NCBI GenBank assembly: GCA_052387095.1
Contig: JBQTJN010000019.1
Coordinates: 4,541 to 68,540, forward strand
Source: JBQTJN01 sp052387095
GTDB taxonomy: Bacteria; Pseudomonadota; Alphaproteobacteria; Micavibrionales; Micavibrionaceae
Length of the DNA: 64,000 nucleotides
Direction: 5' to 3'
Shown: piece by piece, positions 6,502 to 14,517 of the stretch
Numbering within the stretch: the stretch's first letter is position 1
How the letters are laid out: each line of letters begins with the position of its first letter
Made by a program: the position numbers and the translations under genes
The notes under the pieces: generated by a model
The model's input: the letters and a program-made list of their open reading frames with translations, nothing else
The model's database searches: none
Told to the model about the DNA's origin: nothing

Positions 6502-7848
6502 ATGGTCTCCGCCGTCGAACAACTGGCCCGTAACGCCAACTGGGGCGCTCTCGCCAAGGCCACTGAACTGAAACAGCGCTTGCTCTTCGTGCTCGGCGCG
6601 CTTCTCGTATATCGCCTCGGCACATATATTCCCGTGCCCGGTATCGATCCGCATGTGTGGAATGAAATTTTCACGCAAAAAGGCGGCGGCATTCTGGATA
6701 TGTTCAACATGTTCTCCGGCGGCGCCTTGCAGCGCATGACCATTTTTGCCCTCAATATCATGCCCTACATTTCCGCCTCCATCATCATGCAGCTCGGCAC
6801 ATCGCTCTCGCCGACTCTCGAGGCTTTGAAAAAGGAAGGCGAATCCGGCCGCGTTAAAATCAACCAGTACACGCGTTATCTCACCGTCTTCCTCGCCGCC
6901 ATCCAGGCTTACGGCCTTGCGGTCGGTCTCGAAGGCATGCAAGGGTCAAGCGGTTCCGCCGTCATCGATCCCGGCATGTTCTTCCGCATCTCCACCGTCA
7001 TCACCATCGTCGGCGGCACCATTTTCCTGATGTGGCTGGGCGAGCAGATCACCGCCCGCGGCATCGGCAACGGCATTTCCCTGATCATTTTCGCAGGGAT
7101 CGTCGCCGGCCTCCCCCGCGCGATCGTCAGCACACTGGAGCTTGGCCGCCAGGGGCAATTCAATTTCCTCGAAATGCTGCTGATTTCGGTCATGATCGTA
7201 GGCACGATTGTTTTCATCGTCTTCATGGAACGCTCTTACCGCCGCGTGATCGTGCAGTACCCGAAACGGCAGATGGGCAACCGCATGTCCTCGCCCGAAA
7301 CCAACCATATACCGCTTAAATTAAATACCGCCGGCGTTATCCCGCCGATTTTCGCCTCATCCCTGCTCTTGCTGCCGCTCACCATCGTTGGTTTCAGCGG
7401 CGCCGAAGGCGGTGACATTACGGCCATGATTGCAAGATTGCTGCAACACGGCCAGCCGCTTTACATGGCGCTTTATGGCGGCCTGATCGTGTTTTTCTGC
7501 TTCTTTTATACGGCTATTGTTTTCAACCCCGAGGAAAATGCAGAAATGCTGCGCCGTTACGGCGGCTTTATTCCGGGAATCCGCCCCGGCAACAACACGG
7601 CCGATCATCTCGACTATATTCTCACCCGCATCACTTTCATTGGCGCGGTTTATCTTTGCGCCATCTGCCTGCTCCCCGAATTCATGATCGCCCATTATGC
7701 CATGCCGTTTTATTTCGGCGGCACCGGGCTTTTGATCGTCGTTTCGGTTACGCTCGATACGGTCGGACAGATTCATTCGCACCTGATCGCCCATCAATAT
7801 GAAGGCCTGATGAAAAAAGCCAAGCTGGGCGGAAGACGCAGACCATGA
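6502..7848 (+). CDS. secY: preprotein translocase subunit SecY
   Basis: SecY is the ten-helix channel of the Sec translocase in the inner membrane. The 448 residues show the plug and first periplasmic region (RLGTYIPVPGIDPHVW), FALNIMPYISASIIMQL, the cytoplasmic loop ending RSYRRVIVQYPKRQMG, and the RPGNNTADHLDYILTRITF loop late in the protein. Length and order fit the family. Its stop overlaps the adk start in an ATGA, so the two are probably translationally coupled. Confidence 0.98.
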   Translation: MVSAVEQLARNANWGALAKATELKQRLLFVLGALLVYRLGTYIPVPGIDPHVWNEIFTQKGGGILDMFNMFSGGALQRMTIFALNIMPYISASIIMQLGTSLSPTLEALKKEGESGRVKINQYTRYLTVFLAAIQAYGLAVGLEGMQGSSGSAVIDPGMFFRISTVITIVGGTIFLMWLGEQITARGIGNGISLIIFAGIVAGLPRAIVSTLELGRQGQFNFLEMLLISVMIVGTIVFIVFMERSYRRVIVQYPKRQMGNRMSSPETNHIPLKLNTAGVIPPIFASSLLLLPLTIVGFSGAEGGDITAMIARLLQHGQPLYMALYGGLIVFFCFFYTAIVFNPEENAEMLRRYGGFIPGIRPGNNTADHLDYILTRITFIGAVYLCAICLLPEFMIAHYAMPFYFGGTGLLIVVSVTLDTVGQIHSHLIAHQYEGLMKKAKLGGRRRP

Positions 7849-8417
7849 CCCAGAACATCATCATTTTCGGACCGCCCGGCGCCGGCAAGGGCACGCAGGC
7901 CACGCGCATCCAGCAGACTTACAAACTCAAGAAACTCTCGACGGGCGACATGCTGCGCGCCGAAGTCGCCAGCAAAACCCATTTCGGCCAGATCCTGCAG
8001 GATATTCTTGATAACGGCGAACTCGTCCCCGACGAGACGATCATCAAGCTGATTGAAGATTGCGTCAGCCAGCCGGAATGCGCGAAGGGTTTTATCCTGG
8101 ATGGTTTCCCGCGCACGATTCCTCAGGCCGAGGCGCTGGATAGAATGCTCGCCGAGAAAGGCAGTAAAATCCACCACGTGATTGTCCTCGAGGTCGATGA
8201 CGCCGCCCTGATCGACCGCATCAAAACCCGCGCCGCCGAAACGCAAGCCGCCCGCAGCGACGATAACGAGGAAACGCTGAAAAACCGCCTCGCGGTCTAT
8301 CACAAGCAGACCGCGCCCGTGCTGCCTTATTACGAGCGCCAGGGCCTGCTGCGCAAAATCAACGGCATGCGCAGCATCGATGATGTGACGGCAGCGATTG
8401 CGAAGATTTTGAATTAA
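7845..8417 (+). CDS. adk: adenylate kinase
   Basis: Catalyses ATP + AMP to 2 ADP in the cytoplasm. The P-loop GPPGAGKGTQAT lies at residues 7-18, followed by the KKLSTGDMLRAEV AMP-binding segment and FILDGFPRTIPQAEAL. At 190 residues it is the short form: the LID region (IKTRAAETQAARSDDN) lacks the long zinc-binding insert of E. coli-type enzymes. It overlaps secY by four bases, the classic secY-adk pair. Confidence 0.97.
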   Translation: MTQNIIIFGPPGAGKGTQATRIQQTYKLKKLSTGDMLRAEVASKTHFGQILQDILDNGELVPDETIIKLIEDCVSQPECAKGFILDGFPRTIPQAEALDRMLAEKGSKIHHVIVLEVDDAALIDRIKTRAAETQAARSDDNEETLKNRLAVYHKQTAPVLPYYERQGLLRKINGMRSIDDVTAAIAKILN

Positions 8418-8841
8418 AATAAATATCTTCAATTCCTTCAGTTCGTTTGCAGATTTTTTATTCTTCGTCATCGCGAGCGAATGGAATGAGCGTGGCGATC
8501 CAGAAACTGGATTGCCGCGTCGGACTTTGTCCTCCTCGCAATGACGAAGGCGCCGTAGGAACGACCTGCCTTTTTAAAGGGAATGTGCGGGGCCGGGATG
8601 TTAAATCCCGTATGGTTTTCGCGTTCATGCCTGTAAAAACAAGCAAGCACGGGCGCCCGTGAGAGCGCTTAAAATTTCTCCCCGAACGGCCCGTCATACC
8701 GGATTGTGATGTCCATCCTTCGGCATCGGACGGCCCCTGCATGTCCAGATCCGCCGTGGGAACCGGTTCAGGGAGCAGGATAGGCAAAGGCGGGTAAAAT
8801 GTCAAGGAAAATATTCCTACTATAAAACATATCAAAATAGT
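8418..8841. other. intergenic region between adk and an orphan gene
   Basis: No credible gene. It contains palindromic repeat R2 at 8466-8546. The rest (8547-8841) shows no convincing coding pattern; a 143-codon open frame on the minus strand runs straight through the repeat and looks random. The GC-rich part between 8660 and 8790 changes abruptly to AT-rich DNA near 8800, which marks the left edge of the inserted gene that follows. Confidence 0.5.
8466..8546. repeat. dispersed palindromic repeat R2 (downstream of adk)
   Basis: An 81-base copy of the CGTCAT-CGCGAG ... CCTCGCAATGACG family, with inner arms GATCCAG-AAA-CTGGATTG. It may help end transcription after adk, though no T-tract follows. 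Confidence 0.85.
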
Positions 8842-8870
8842 TTGACATATTTTGCATTTATTTGTACGTA
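8842..8870 (+). promoter_or_regulatory. candidate promoter of the 8904 gene with inverted repeat
   Basis: A perfect -35 box TTGACA at 8842-8847 and TACGTA at 8865-8870 with 17 bases between. The -35 lies within the inverted repeat CAAAATA-GTTTGACA-TATTTTG (8833-8854), which could be an operator. Confidence 0.45.
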
Positions 8871-8903
8871 TATGCATAAATATTAGCAAAAGAGATATAA
8901 ATT

Positions 8904-9371
8904 ATGACAGAAAAAATTGCCCCCGTTAATGTGCAAAGTCCTAATCTTGATGCACGTGAAATTGTGTATCGTACTATCACTGGAAAAATCATAAAAATTA
9001 AAGATTTCCAGCTTCCTTTGCATCTGCCCGCGCCGGATAATAATCGTTCAGCCTATATTCTGACCCTTGAGAAGGAACCCGTTGGAGATAAAAAGAAAGG
9101 CGCCCTGCGTTATATATTTTGCTATCAGGCCACCATTGAAAATTTGATAGAAGATGCTTTGGAAGTATTAAAAAAGGAGGCGAATAGTATTACAGAACAT
9201 ATGATTACAGCCAAAATCAATCAAACAAAATATAGATTTTATGTAAAAGGAAGTCATCCTGATATTAGCGCCAACTACAAAAAAGCCAATACTGTCGGTC
9301 TGAATTATTCGGCTGCCCGCCCGGAAAAAATTGAGCCAGATCTTCCGTATTCCGAGAATGATTTTTATTAG
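8904..9371 (+). CDS. hypothetical protein between adk and rpsM
   Basis: A 155-residue protein that I do not recognise. It is soluble, with no signal peptide or membrane helix, and holds a mixed beta-rich first half (DAREIVYRTITGKIIKIKDF) and a helix at about residues 75-95. AGAGATATAA precedes the ATG as a weak ribosome site. The gene and its upstream region are much more AT-rich than the flanking adk and rpsM, a sign of acquisition. It splits the spc part from the alpha part of the ribosomal operon, and the latter has its own promoter just after this gene. Confidence 0.6.
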   Translation: MTEKIAPVNVQSPNLDAREIVYRTITGKIIKIKDFQLPLHLPAPDNNRSAYILTLEKEPVGDKKKGALRYIFCYQATIENLIEDALEVLKKEANSITEHMITAKINQTKYRFYVKGSHPDISANYKKANTVGLNYSAARPEKIEPDLPYSENDFY

Positions 9372-9395
9372 TGAGTTTAGGTTAAATAAAAATTA

Positions 9396-9424
9396 TTGAC
9401 CCCTTCCCACTAACCCCCTATATT
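9396..9424 (+). promoter_or_regulatory. sigma-70-type promoter for rpsM-rpsK-rpoA-rplQ
   Basis: TTGACC at 9396-9401 and TATATT at 9419-9424 with an ideal 17-base spacer, about 100 bases before the rpsM start. This would let the alpha operon be transcribed independently of the inserted gene upstream. Confidence 0.65.
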
Positions 9425-9526
9425 CCGCGCTTCTTCCACTTTGGAAGCTAAATTTACGAACTGATCCCGGGAAGCGTAATGGGCAGACGGGCGCACGGTT
9501 CGGCCAGAAATTGAAAGGAAAACGAC

Positions 9527-9904
9527 ATGGCACGTATTGCCGGGGTCAACGTACCCGATAAAAAGCGCATCCCGATCGCGCTCACCTATGTTCACGGAAT
9601 CGGCCGCACGACGGCTTTCAGAATTTGCAAAAAACTGGGCGTTGATCTTCAGCAGCGCATGGGCGAAGCCAGCGAAGAAACGCTGAACAAGCTCCGTGCC
9701 GAAATTGACCAGAGCTGCACCATCGAGGGCGACCTGCGCCGCGAAGTGTCGCTCAATATCAAGCGCCTGATGGATATGCGCTGCTACCGCGGCATCCGTC
9801 ACCGCTCCGGCCTGCCCGTTCGCGGTCAGCGCACGAAAACAAACGCGCGCACGCGCAAAGGCCCGTCGAAACCGATCGCCGGCAAAAAAATGGTCACGAA
9901 ATAA
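9527..9904 (+). CDS. rpsM: 30S ribosomal protein S13
   Basis: S13 is a head protein that contacts tRNA and forms intersubunit bridges. The 125 residues start MARIAGVNVPDKKRIPIALT and include the HhH-like YVHGIGRTTAFRICKKLG, and CYRGIRHRSGLPVRGQRTKT followed by NARTRKGPSKPIAGKK, the S13 signature and tail. GAAAGGAAA lies before the ATG. Confidence 0.98.
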   Translation: MARIAGVNVPDKKRIPIALTYVHGIGRTTAFRICKKLGVDLQQRMGEASEETLNKLRAEIDQSCTIEGDLRREVSLNIKRLMDMRCYRGIRHRSGLPVRGQRTKTNARTRKGPSKPIAGKKMVTK

Positions 9905-9918
9905 GGGAGATCTGAGCT

Positions 9919-10326
9919 ATGGCACAACCAGCAAAAGCCGGCGCACCGGTCGCCCGCATGAAGAAGAAAGAACGCAAGAATATCGTGGTCGGAATCGCCC
10001 ACGTCAATTCGACGTTCAACAACACGATGGTCACCATCAGCGACGAGCAGGGCCGCGTTATTGCCTGGTCCTCCGCCGGCACGATGGGTTTCAAGGGTTC
10101 GCGCAAATCGACACCTTACGCCGCGCAGATGGCCGCCGAAGATGCGGGCCGCAAGGCTCAGGAACACGGTATGAAGGAGTTGGAAGTACGGGTTAAAGGT
10201 CCGGGTTCCGGACGCGAGTCCGCGCTCCGCGCCCTGCAATCGATCGGCTTCACCATCAAGCAGATCAACGACATTACACCGGTGCCGCACAATGGCTGCC
10301 GTCCGCCTAAGAGAAGAAGAGTTTAA
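9919..10326 (+). CDS. rpsK: 30S ribosomal protein S11
   Basis: S11 lies on the platform next to the E site. The 135 residues hold the typical GIAHVNSTFNNTMVTISD segment, the SSAGTMGFKGSRKSTPYAAQ stretch, and the C-terminal PVPHNGCRPPKRRRV. It follows rpsM after 14 bases with a GGGAGAT ribosome site. Confidence 0.98.
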   Translation: MAQPAKAGAPVARMKKKERKNIVVGIAHVNSTFNNTMVTISDEQGRVIAWSSAGTMGFKGSRKSTPYAAQMAAEDAGRKAQEHGMKELEVRVKGPGSGRESALRALQSIGFTIKQINDITPVPHNGCRPPKRRRV

Positions 10327-10336
10327 AATTAGTATT

Positions 10337-10396
10337 ACGCGAAGATCCGAAGTTACGAAGGAAATATAAAAACTTAAAAACTTCGGGCCTTCGCGT
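10337..10396. repeat. 60-bp palindrome between rpsK and rpoA
   Basis: ACGCGAAG-AT-CCGAAGTT (10337-10354) pairs with AACTTCGG-GC-CTTCGCGT (10379-10396): 16 paired bases around a mismatched pair, with an AT-rich loop. The words CGAAG and CTTCGGGC resemble the core of the ribosomal-operon repeat. A further small stem CCGGC-TTGC-GCCGG follows at 10411-10424. It could attenuate rpoA expression or be another mobile palindrome. Confidence 0.7.
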
Positions 10397-10448
10397 TTAA
10401 AAAAATTAATCCGGCTTGCGCCGGGATGATAAAAGGAAAGAGAACCAA

Positions 10449-11462
10449 ATGATACACAGAAACTGGAAAGAACTGATCAAGCCCGAGAAACTGGGCGTAT
10501 CCAAATCATCCGCGCCGAACACAGGTAAAGTCATCGCCGAACCGCTCGAACGCGGCTTTGGATTGACGCTTGGCAACGCGCTGCGCCGCATCCTGCTATC
10601 GTCCCTGCAGGGCGCTGCCGTCACCGGCGTCCAGATCGATGGGGTCCTGCATGAATTCTCCTCCATCGAAGGCGTCCGCGAAGATGTCACCGATATCATT
10701 CTCAACATCAAGGCGCTTGCCGTGCGTATGCATGCCGAAGGCCCGAAGAAAATGCGCCTCTCCGCCACCGGCCCGTGCGAAGTCACAGCCGCGCAGATCG
10801 AAGCCGGTGCCGATATCGAGATCATGAATCCTGACCTCGTCATCTGCACGCTGGATAAAGGCGCGAAGCTGAACATGGAAATGACCGTCAATCTCGGCAA
10901 GGGCTACCGCCCGGCGTCCTACAACAAGCCGGAAGAAGCGCCTGTCGGCCTGATTCCGATCGATTCCGTCTTCTCGCCTGTGCGTAAAGTCACGTACGAA
11001 GTCGAAGACACCCGCGTCGGCCAGATCACCGACTACGACAAGCTGACGATGAACGTTGAAACCAACGGCGTTATCTCGCCCGAAGATGCCGTGGCCTATG
11101 CGGCACGCATCCTCCAGGACCAGTTGCAGATCTTCGTCAACTTCGACGAGCCGGAAGAAAGCCGCGACAGCGAGGAAGCATCCGAACTGCCGTTCAACCG
11201 CAATCTCCTGCGCAAGGTCGATGAACTGGAATTGTCTGTCCGCTCCGCGAATTGCCTCAAGAACGACAACATCGTCTATATCGGCGATCTCGTCCAGAAA
11301 AGCGAAGGCGATATGCTGCGCACGCCGAACTTCGGCCGCAAGTCGCTGAACGAAATCAAGGAAGTCCTGTCCAACATGGGTCTGCATCTCGGCATGCAGG
11401 TCGAGGGCTGGCCGCCGGAGAATATGGACGAGCTGATCAAGAAGGTCGATGAGCCGTTTTAA
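10449..11462 (+). CDS. rpoA: DNA-directed RNA polymerase subunit alpha
   Basis: Alpha subunit of RNA polymerase: the N-terminal domain dimerises and starts assembly, the C-terminal domain binds UP elements and activators. The start MIHRNWKELIKPEKLGV is chosen over an upstream ATG because it matches the family and has AAGGAAAGAG before it; length 337. The GFGLTLGNALRRILLSSL motif (assembly) and the C-terminal helix-hairpin-helix region RTPNFGRKSLNEIKEVL are intact. Confidence 0.98.
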   Translation: MIHRNWKELIKPEKLGVSKSSAPNTGKVIAEPLERGFGLTLGNALRRILLSSLQGAAVTGVQIDGVLHEFSSIEGVREDVTDIILNIKALAVRMHAEGPKKMRLSATGPCEVTAAQIEAGADIEIMNPDLVICTLDKGAKLNMEMTVNLGKGYRPASYNKPEEAPVGLIPIDSVFSPVRKVTYEVEDTRVGQITDYDKLTMNVETNGVISPEDAVAYAARILQDQLQIFVNFDEPEESRDSEEASELPFNRNLLRKVDELELSVRSANCLKNDNIVYIGDLVQKSEGDMLRTPNFGRKSLNEIKEVLSNMGLHLGMQVEGWPPENMDELIKKVDEPF

Positions 11463-11484
11463 GGATTAATGAAGGAATAAACCT

Positions 11485-12072
11485 ATGAAACACCGTATTG
11501 CACACCGCAAGCTGAACCGCGATTCCAGCCACCGCAAGGCCATGCTGGCCAATATGGCGGCTGCGCTCATCAAGCATGAGCAGATTGTCACCACCTTGCC
11601 GAAAGCCAAGGAACTGCGCCCCTACACGGAAAAGCTGATCACGCTTGGCAAAAAAGCGCTGGCCAATCCGGACAGTGCGCTTAGCCGTCGCCGCCAGGCT
11701 ATCTCGACACTGCGCGATGAAACGCAGGTGAAGAAATTATTCGACGTGCTGGCCGAGCGTTATGAAGGCCGCGCCGGCGGCTATATCCGCGTTCTGAAAG
11801 CCGGTTTCCGTTATGGCGACTCCGCGCCCATGGCGCTTGTCGAGCTTGTGGATCGCGATACATCTGCAAAAGGCAAGGACTCCGGTCCCGTGCAGTTTGA
11901 CCACGCAGCGGAAGGCGAAGAAGCCGAGAAGACAAAAACAGCCCGCAAGCCGCGCACCAAAAAAGGCGTCGCTGTGAAAGGGAAAAAAAATACGGCGCCG
12001 AGGGCCGACAGTCACGGCTCCAGCAAATCCGCAGAGAAAAAGAAATCCAAAGTCCGGAAAGTGGGCGGGTAA
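11485..12072 (+). CDS. rplQ: 50S ribosomal protein L17 with long basic tail
   Basis: L17 surrounds the exit tunnel. Residues 1-117 match the family (MKHRIAHRKLNRDSSHRKAM, then LIKHEQIVTTLPKAKELRP and RVLKAGFRYGDSAPMALVEL). Residues 120-195 are a Lys/Ala/Glu-rich extension not needed for the fold, similar in kind to the tails of S17 and L30 here. It is the last gene of the operon; a terminator follows at 12136. Confidence 0.97.
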   Translation: MKHRIAHRKLNRDSSHRKAMLANMAAALIKHEQIVTTLPKAKELRPYTEKLITLGKKALANPDSALSRRRQAISTLRDETQVKKLFDVLAERYEGRAGGYIRVLKAGFRYGDSAPMALVELVDRDTSAKGKDSGPVQFDHAAEGEEAEKTKTARKPRTKKGVAVKGKKNTAPRADSHGSSKSAEKKKSKVRKVGG

Positions 12073-12135
12073 CTCCCAATTTGTCACCCCCGCGGTTCGA
12101 GTAGCGAACACTAACGGCGGGGGTCCATAAGGTCA

Positions 12136-12161
12136 ACCCGCTTTGGCGGGCTGTCTTTTTT
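12136..12161 (+). terminator. rho-independent terminator after rplQ
   Basis: Stem CCCGC-TTTG-GCGGG followed by CTGTCTTTTTT. It lies 60 bases after the rplQ stop. The neighbouring bases up to 12225 contain further GC-rich palindromes (CCCCGGATCAAGTCCGGGG and GGATCCCCGC / GCGGGGAT), an intergenic repeat that may end transcription from both sides, since panC converges here. Confidence 0.75.
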
Positions 12162-12232
12162 CCGGATCCCCGCTGTGCGAATTCCCCCGGATCAAGTCCG
12201 GGGTCATGCCGCGGGGATGACATTGATATTTT

Positions 12233-13075
12233 TTATACCGCCACGTTATCAATCAGCCGCACCCCGGCCAGTTTGGCGGCGACGAGCAGACGGGCGGGGG
12301 CGCGCACCAGCTCCTTGATAGGGCGCAGCGTCTCCGCATCACGGAGTTCCAGATATTGCACCTCTTCAAACCCCGCCCGGCGGATTTTCTCGATTGCGGC
12401 GGCGATCAGGACCGGTTTTTTGTCGAGAGAAATTCTGAATTGCGCTGCCAGCGTAAATAAAATCTCGTTCAGGGCCTGCGCCTGCCGTAACTGTTCCGGC
12501 GTGAAATAGGCGTTGCGGGACGACAGCGCCAGTCCCTTGGAATCGCGTATGATCGGTGCGGCCCGGATCGCGATCGGCAGCTGATCGTCCAGCACCATTT
12601 CGCGGATAACACAAAGCTGCTGGTAATCTTTCTCGCCGAACACGGCCAGTTGCGGTTGGACATGGTCGAAGAGTTTGCGCACCACCGTCACCACGCCATC
12701 GAAAAAATGGGGCCGGAAAAAGCTTTCCAGTTCGCGCGCGGCAAGCCCTGCCTTCATATCCGCGGCAAAACCGTCCGGGTACATTTCGTCCATATCCGGG
12801 ATGTAAACCAGGTGCGTGCCGCTCTTTTCCAGCAGGGCCAGGTCCTGTTCTTCCTGACGCGGGTAGGATCTATAATCCTCGTGCGGCGCGAACTGCGTCG
12901 GGTTAACGAAAACACTTGCGACGCAGCGGTCTGAATTCTCCAGTGCGATTCGAACCAGCGATAAATGACCTTCATGCAGCGCGCCCATCGTCGGGACAAA
13001 ACCGGTGCGGAGATTTTCCGCGCGCCAGATTTTGAGCTCGCGTTCGAGTTCGAGGCGCGTGCGGGCAATCTTCAT
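12233..13075 (-). CDS. panC: pantoate--beta-alanine ligase
   Basis: Makes pantothenate from pantoate, beta-alanine and ATP, the last step of vitamin B5 synthesis. The 280 residues show the N-terminal nucleotidyl-transferase motif (FVPTMGALHEGHLSLV, residues 27-42), VFVNPTQFAPHEDY and the GEKDYQQL and SSRNAYFTPE segments. It overlaps the panB stop by four bases, so the two genes form a coupled operon. Confidence 0.97.
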   Translation of the reverse strand: MKIARTRLELERELKIWRAENLRTGFVPTMGALHEGHLSLVRIALENSDRCVASVFVNPTQFAPHEDYRSYPRQEEQDLALLEKSGTHLVYIPDMDEMYPDGFAADMKAGLAARELESFFRPHFFDGVVTVVRKLFDHVQPQLAVFGEKDYQQLCVIREMVLDDQLPIAIRAAPIIRDSKGLALSSRNAYFTPEQLRQAQALNEILFTLAAQFRISLDKKPVLIAAAIEKIRRAGFEEVQYLELRDAETLRPIKELVRAPARLLVAAKLAGVRLIDNVAV

Positions 13076-13905
13076 AAAGCTTTTTTGGCCGTGGAAAAAA
13101 ATTCCGGCGTATAGACATGGCTCTCCGCAGGAAATTTTCCTGCCCGCACATCCAGCGCATAAGTCGCCGCCGCGCGCGCGATATCGCTGGCGATATCGCC
13201 GTATTTCTGCACGAATTTCGGGGTTTTGCTGTAGAGCAGCCCCAGCATTTCATCCGTCACCAGCACCTGCCCGTCGCAGGCGGCCGATGCCCCTATGCCG
13301 ATGGAGGGGATTTTGACGGAAGCCGTAATATCGCGCGCGACGTTTTCAATTGTAGCCTCGATCACGAAGGCAAACGCCCCCGCCTGTTCTATGCTTCGCG
13401 CATCATTCAGCAGCCGCTGCTCTTCCTGTTCGCCCCGGCCCTTGATCTTGTAGCCGCCTTCTTTGATAACCGATTGCGGCAGCAAGCCGATATGGCCCAT
13501 CACCGGGATATCGCGCGAGACAAGATAATGAATCGTCTCTGCCATTTCCGCGCCGCCTTCCAGCTTGACGCCGCAAGCCGCGGTTTCATTAATAACGCGC
13601 GATGCGGATGCATGGGCCTGCTCCGGGTTTTTCTCGTACGTGCCGAACGGCATATCGACAATGACGCAGGATTTGTGCGAGCCGCGCATGACGCCCTGCG
13701 CGTGGTTGATCATCATATTAAGCGTAACGCCGAGCGTATTCTCCATGCCGTACAGCGCCATGCCGACGGAATCGCCGACCAGCAGAACATCTGTATGGGG
13801 ATCGAGAATATGCGCCATCGGCGCCGTATAGGCCGTGAGGCAGACGACCTTTTGCTTGCGGGCCTTGTAACCGGTAATATCCGAAGGGGTTATGCGCTGT
13901 GCCAT
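13072..13905 (-). CDS. panB: 3-methyl-2-oxobutanoate hydroxymethyltransferase
   Basis: Transfers a hydroxymethyl group from methylene-tetrahydrofolate to ketoisovalerate, giving ketopantoate. A TIM-barrel protein of 277 residues with the metal and substrate motifs LLVGDSVGMALYG, VIVDMPFGTYE, VKLEGGAEM, MGHIGLLPQSV and GIGASAACDGQVLV. It is the first gene of the panBC operon. No ketopantoate reductase gene is nearby. Confidence 0.97.
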   Translation of the reverse strand: MAQRITPSDITGYKARKQKVVCLTAYTAPMAHILDPHTDVLLVGDSVGMALYGMENTLGVTLNMMINHAQGVMRGSHKSCVIVDMPFGTYEKNPEQAHASASRVINETAACGVKLEGGAEMAETIHYLVSRDIPVMGHIGLLPQSVIKEGGYKIKGRGEQEEQRLLNDARSIEQAGAFAFVIEATIENVARDITASVKIPSIGIGASAACDGQVLVTDEMLGLLYSKTPKFVQKYGDIASDIARAAATYALDVRAGKFPAESHVYTPEFFSTAKKAL

Positions 13906-13966
13906 AGGGCACTAAACTAGCAGAATTAAAAGAGGGGTTCCAGCCCGTAAAAAGGGCGGAAAACCG

Positions 13967-14413
13967 TTAAATATCGTGATGCTGGATAAGGCACATGAAG
14001 CGGCAATCCGGCTTGATAAACTCATGCAGGAATTCTGCAAGATCGTCTTTATTGGACAGGTCGTAACCATAGCAATGCTCGTCAGGCGCTTGTTTAACCT
14101 TGTCGATAAACTCAAAAAATTGCTCAGTCGTCATGACTCTGCCGTCTTTGAATTCAATATGAGACGGCATAAAATAATCATCGCGCTGGTCAGAATTCAC
14201 AACAATCGCGAGCATCATGATGTAATCCTGATTATTCTCGCCTTCCTGCCGTTTTTTGGCTTCGATAATCTCAAGAGATTTTCTGTACTTTATTAGGGTA
14301 TTGGTTTCCGTTGTCGATGCCAGGTAAAAAGAAGCAGCGGTATACTTCGTAAGGGTGACTGCCCCTGCAAAATCAGTGGTCGTGTTTACTCCGGCTTCTG
14401 ATCTTAATCTCAT
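13967..14413 (-). CDS. hypothetical protein
   Basis: A 148-residue protein that I do not recognise. It looks soluble, mixed alpha/beta, with an acidic C-terminal half (DLSNKDDLAEFLHEF) and no signal peptide. It is a single gene, 61 bases upstream of panB on the same strand and divergent from glyS. Base composition is a little more AT-rich than its neighbours. Confidence 0.6.
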   Translation of the reverse strand: MRLRSEAGVNTTTDFAGAVTLTKYTAASFYLASTTETNTLIKYRKSLEIIEAKKRQEGENNQDYIMMLAIVVNSDQRDDYFMPSHIEFKDGRVMTTEQFFEFIDKVKQAPDEHCYGYDLSNKDDLAEFLHEFIKPDCRFMCLIQHHDI

Positions 14414-14517
14414 TTAACCCAAACTATAGCATAAAACCCTTGCAAACTCAAAGTTTTACGGCCTAAAGCATTGATTTCACTCTTGCTTTTACCTCAAAAA
14501 CTCGGCCTAATGCCCTG

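Noticed and set aside
8458..8889. 143-codon minus-strand frame between adk and the orphan gene
   Set aside because: It runs through palindromic repeat R2, crosses a sharp change in base composition and has no domain pattern.
12073..12232. Small gene between rplQ and panC
   Set aside because: Only GC-rich palindromes and a terminator are present; frames here are interrupted or are continuations of repeat sequence.
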